A stretch of 5,867 bases of DNA. Origin: Pseudothermotoga sp. (GTDB taxonomy: Bacteria > Thermotogota > Thermotogae > Thermotogales > DSM-5069). Location of the stretch: assembly GCA_028276125.1 (NCBI GenBank), contig JAPYWY010000110.1, positions 1 through 5,867 on the forward strand, read 5' to 3'. Shown piece after piece: positions 5,843 through 5,867 of the stretch. Position 1 is the first letter of the stretch. Every line of letters starts with the position of its first letter. A model generated the notes under the pieces. It was not told the DNA's origin, searched no databases, and saw only the letters and a program-made list of their open reading frames with translations. The translations under genes were made by a program, and so were the position numbers.

Positions 5843-5867
5843 ATGGAGAAGATCGGGGGAATCTTTG
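5843..5867 (+). CDS. Possible start of a downstream gene, truncated by window end
   Basis: ATG at 5843 opens a frame (MEKIGGIF) that runs off the window. AGGGAG at 5827-5832 lies 10 nt upstream and is a reasonable ribosome-binding site. Eight codons are too few to name a product. The gene follows the terminator, so it would need its own promoter in 5747-5842, where nothing convincing is seen. Confidence 0.45.

Noticed and set aside
1..5867. CRISPR array, tRNA/rRNA genes, insertion sequence or attachment site
   Set aside because: No spaced direct repeats, RNA gene signatures, transposase frames or flanking inverted repeats were seen; coding genes fill nearly all of the window.

Overview
The window shows the end of one operon and a complete second one, all on the + strand. 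Base composition is close to half GC by eye. Arginine is mostly AGA/AGG, Lys/Glu content is high, genes overlap tightly and Shine-Dalgarno sites are strong. This look, with the protein styles, suggests a thermophilic bacterium of the Thermotogota (Thermotoga/Pseudothermotoga type). That placement is inference; no rRNA or marker gene is present.

Region 1 (1-3912) is the distal part of an exopolysaccharide operon of the Pel type. It holds the C-terminal third of a GT4 glycosyltransferase (PelF), a full-length polytopic PelG, a PelD-type cyclic-di-GMP receptor and a small membrane protein in the PelE position. PelD has four membrane helices, a coiled coil, a GAF domain and a degenerate GGDEF domain; its RxxD I-site is intact and its active-site motif is lost. 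Together these match the inner-membrane Pel synthase/export complex: PelF polymerises, PelG conducts the chain across the membrane, PelD senses c-di-GMP and PelE bridges. The order here is F-G-D-E, whereas well-known pel operons begin with D-E and end with F-G. Each of the three junctions is a 20-nt overlap, which implies translational coupling.

Region 2 (3913-4040) is a short intergenic space with a weak candidate promoter, a tandem ATATGCT repeat that may be an operator, and a strong ribosome-binding site.

Region 3 (4041-5693) is a compact metalloid/metal-response operon. It encodes an ArsR-family repressor with a Cys-x-Cys site in the classical arsenite-sensing position, a COG0701/DUF318 (ArsP-like) permease with a Cys-Ser-Cys motif, and an 80-residue thioredoxin-fold protein with a CxxC motif. 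A clear intrinsic terminator at 5717-5746 ends it. The likely logic is that the repressor senses a thiophilic ion or organoarsenical, the permease exports it, and the redox protein delivers or reduces the substrate or services the permease cysteines.

Region 4 (5747-5867) is a spacer followed by what looks like the first eight codons of another gene, cut by the window edge.
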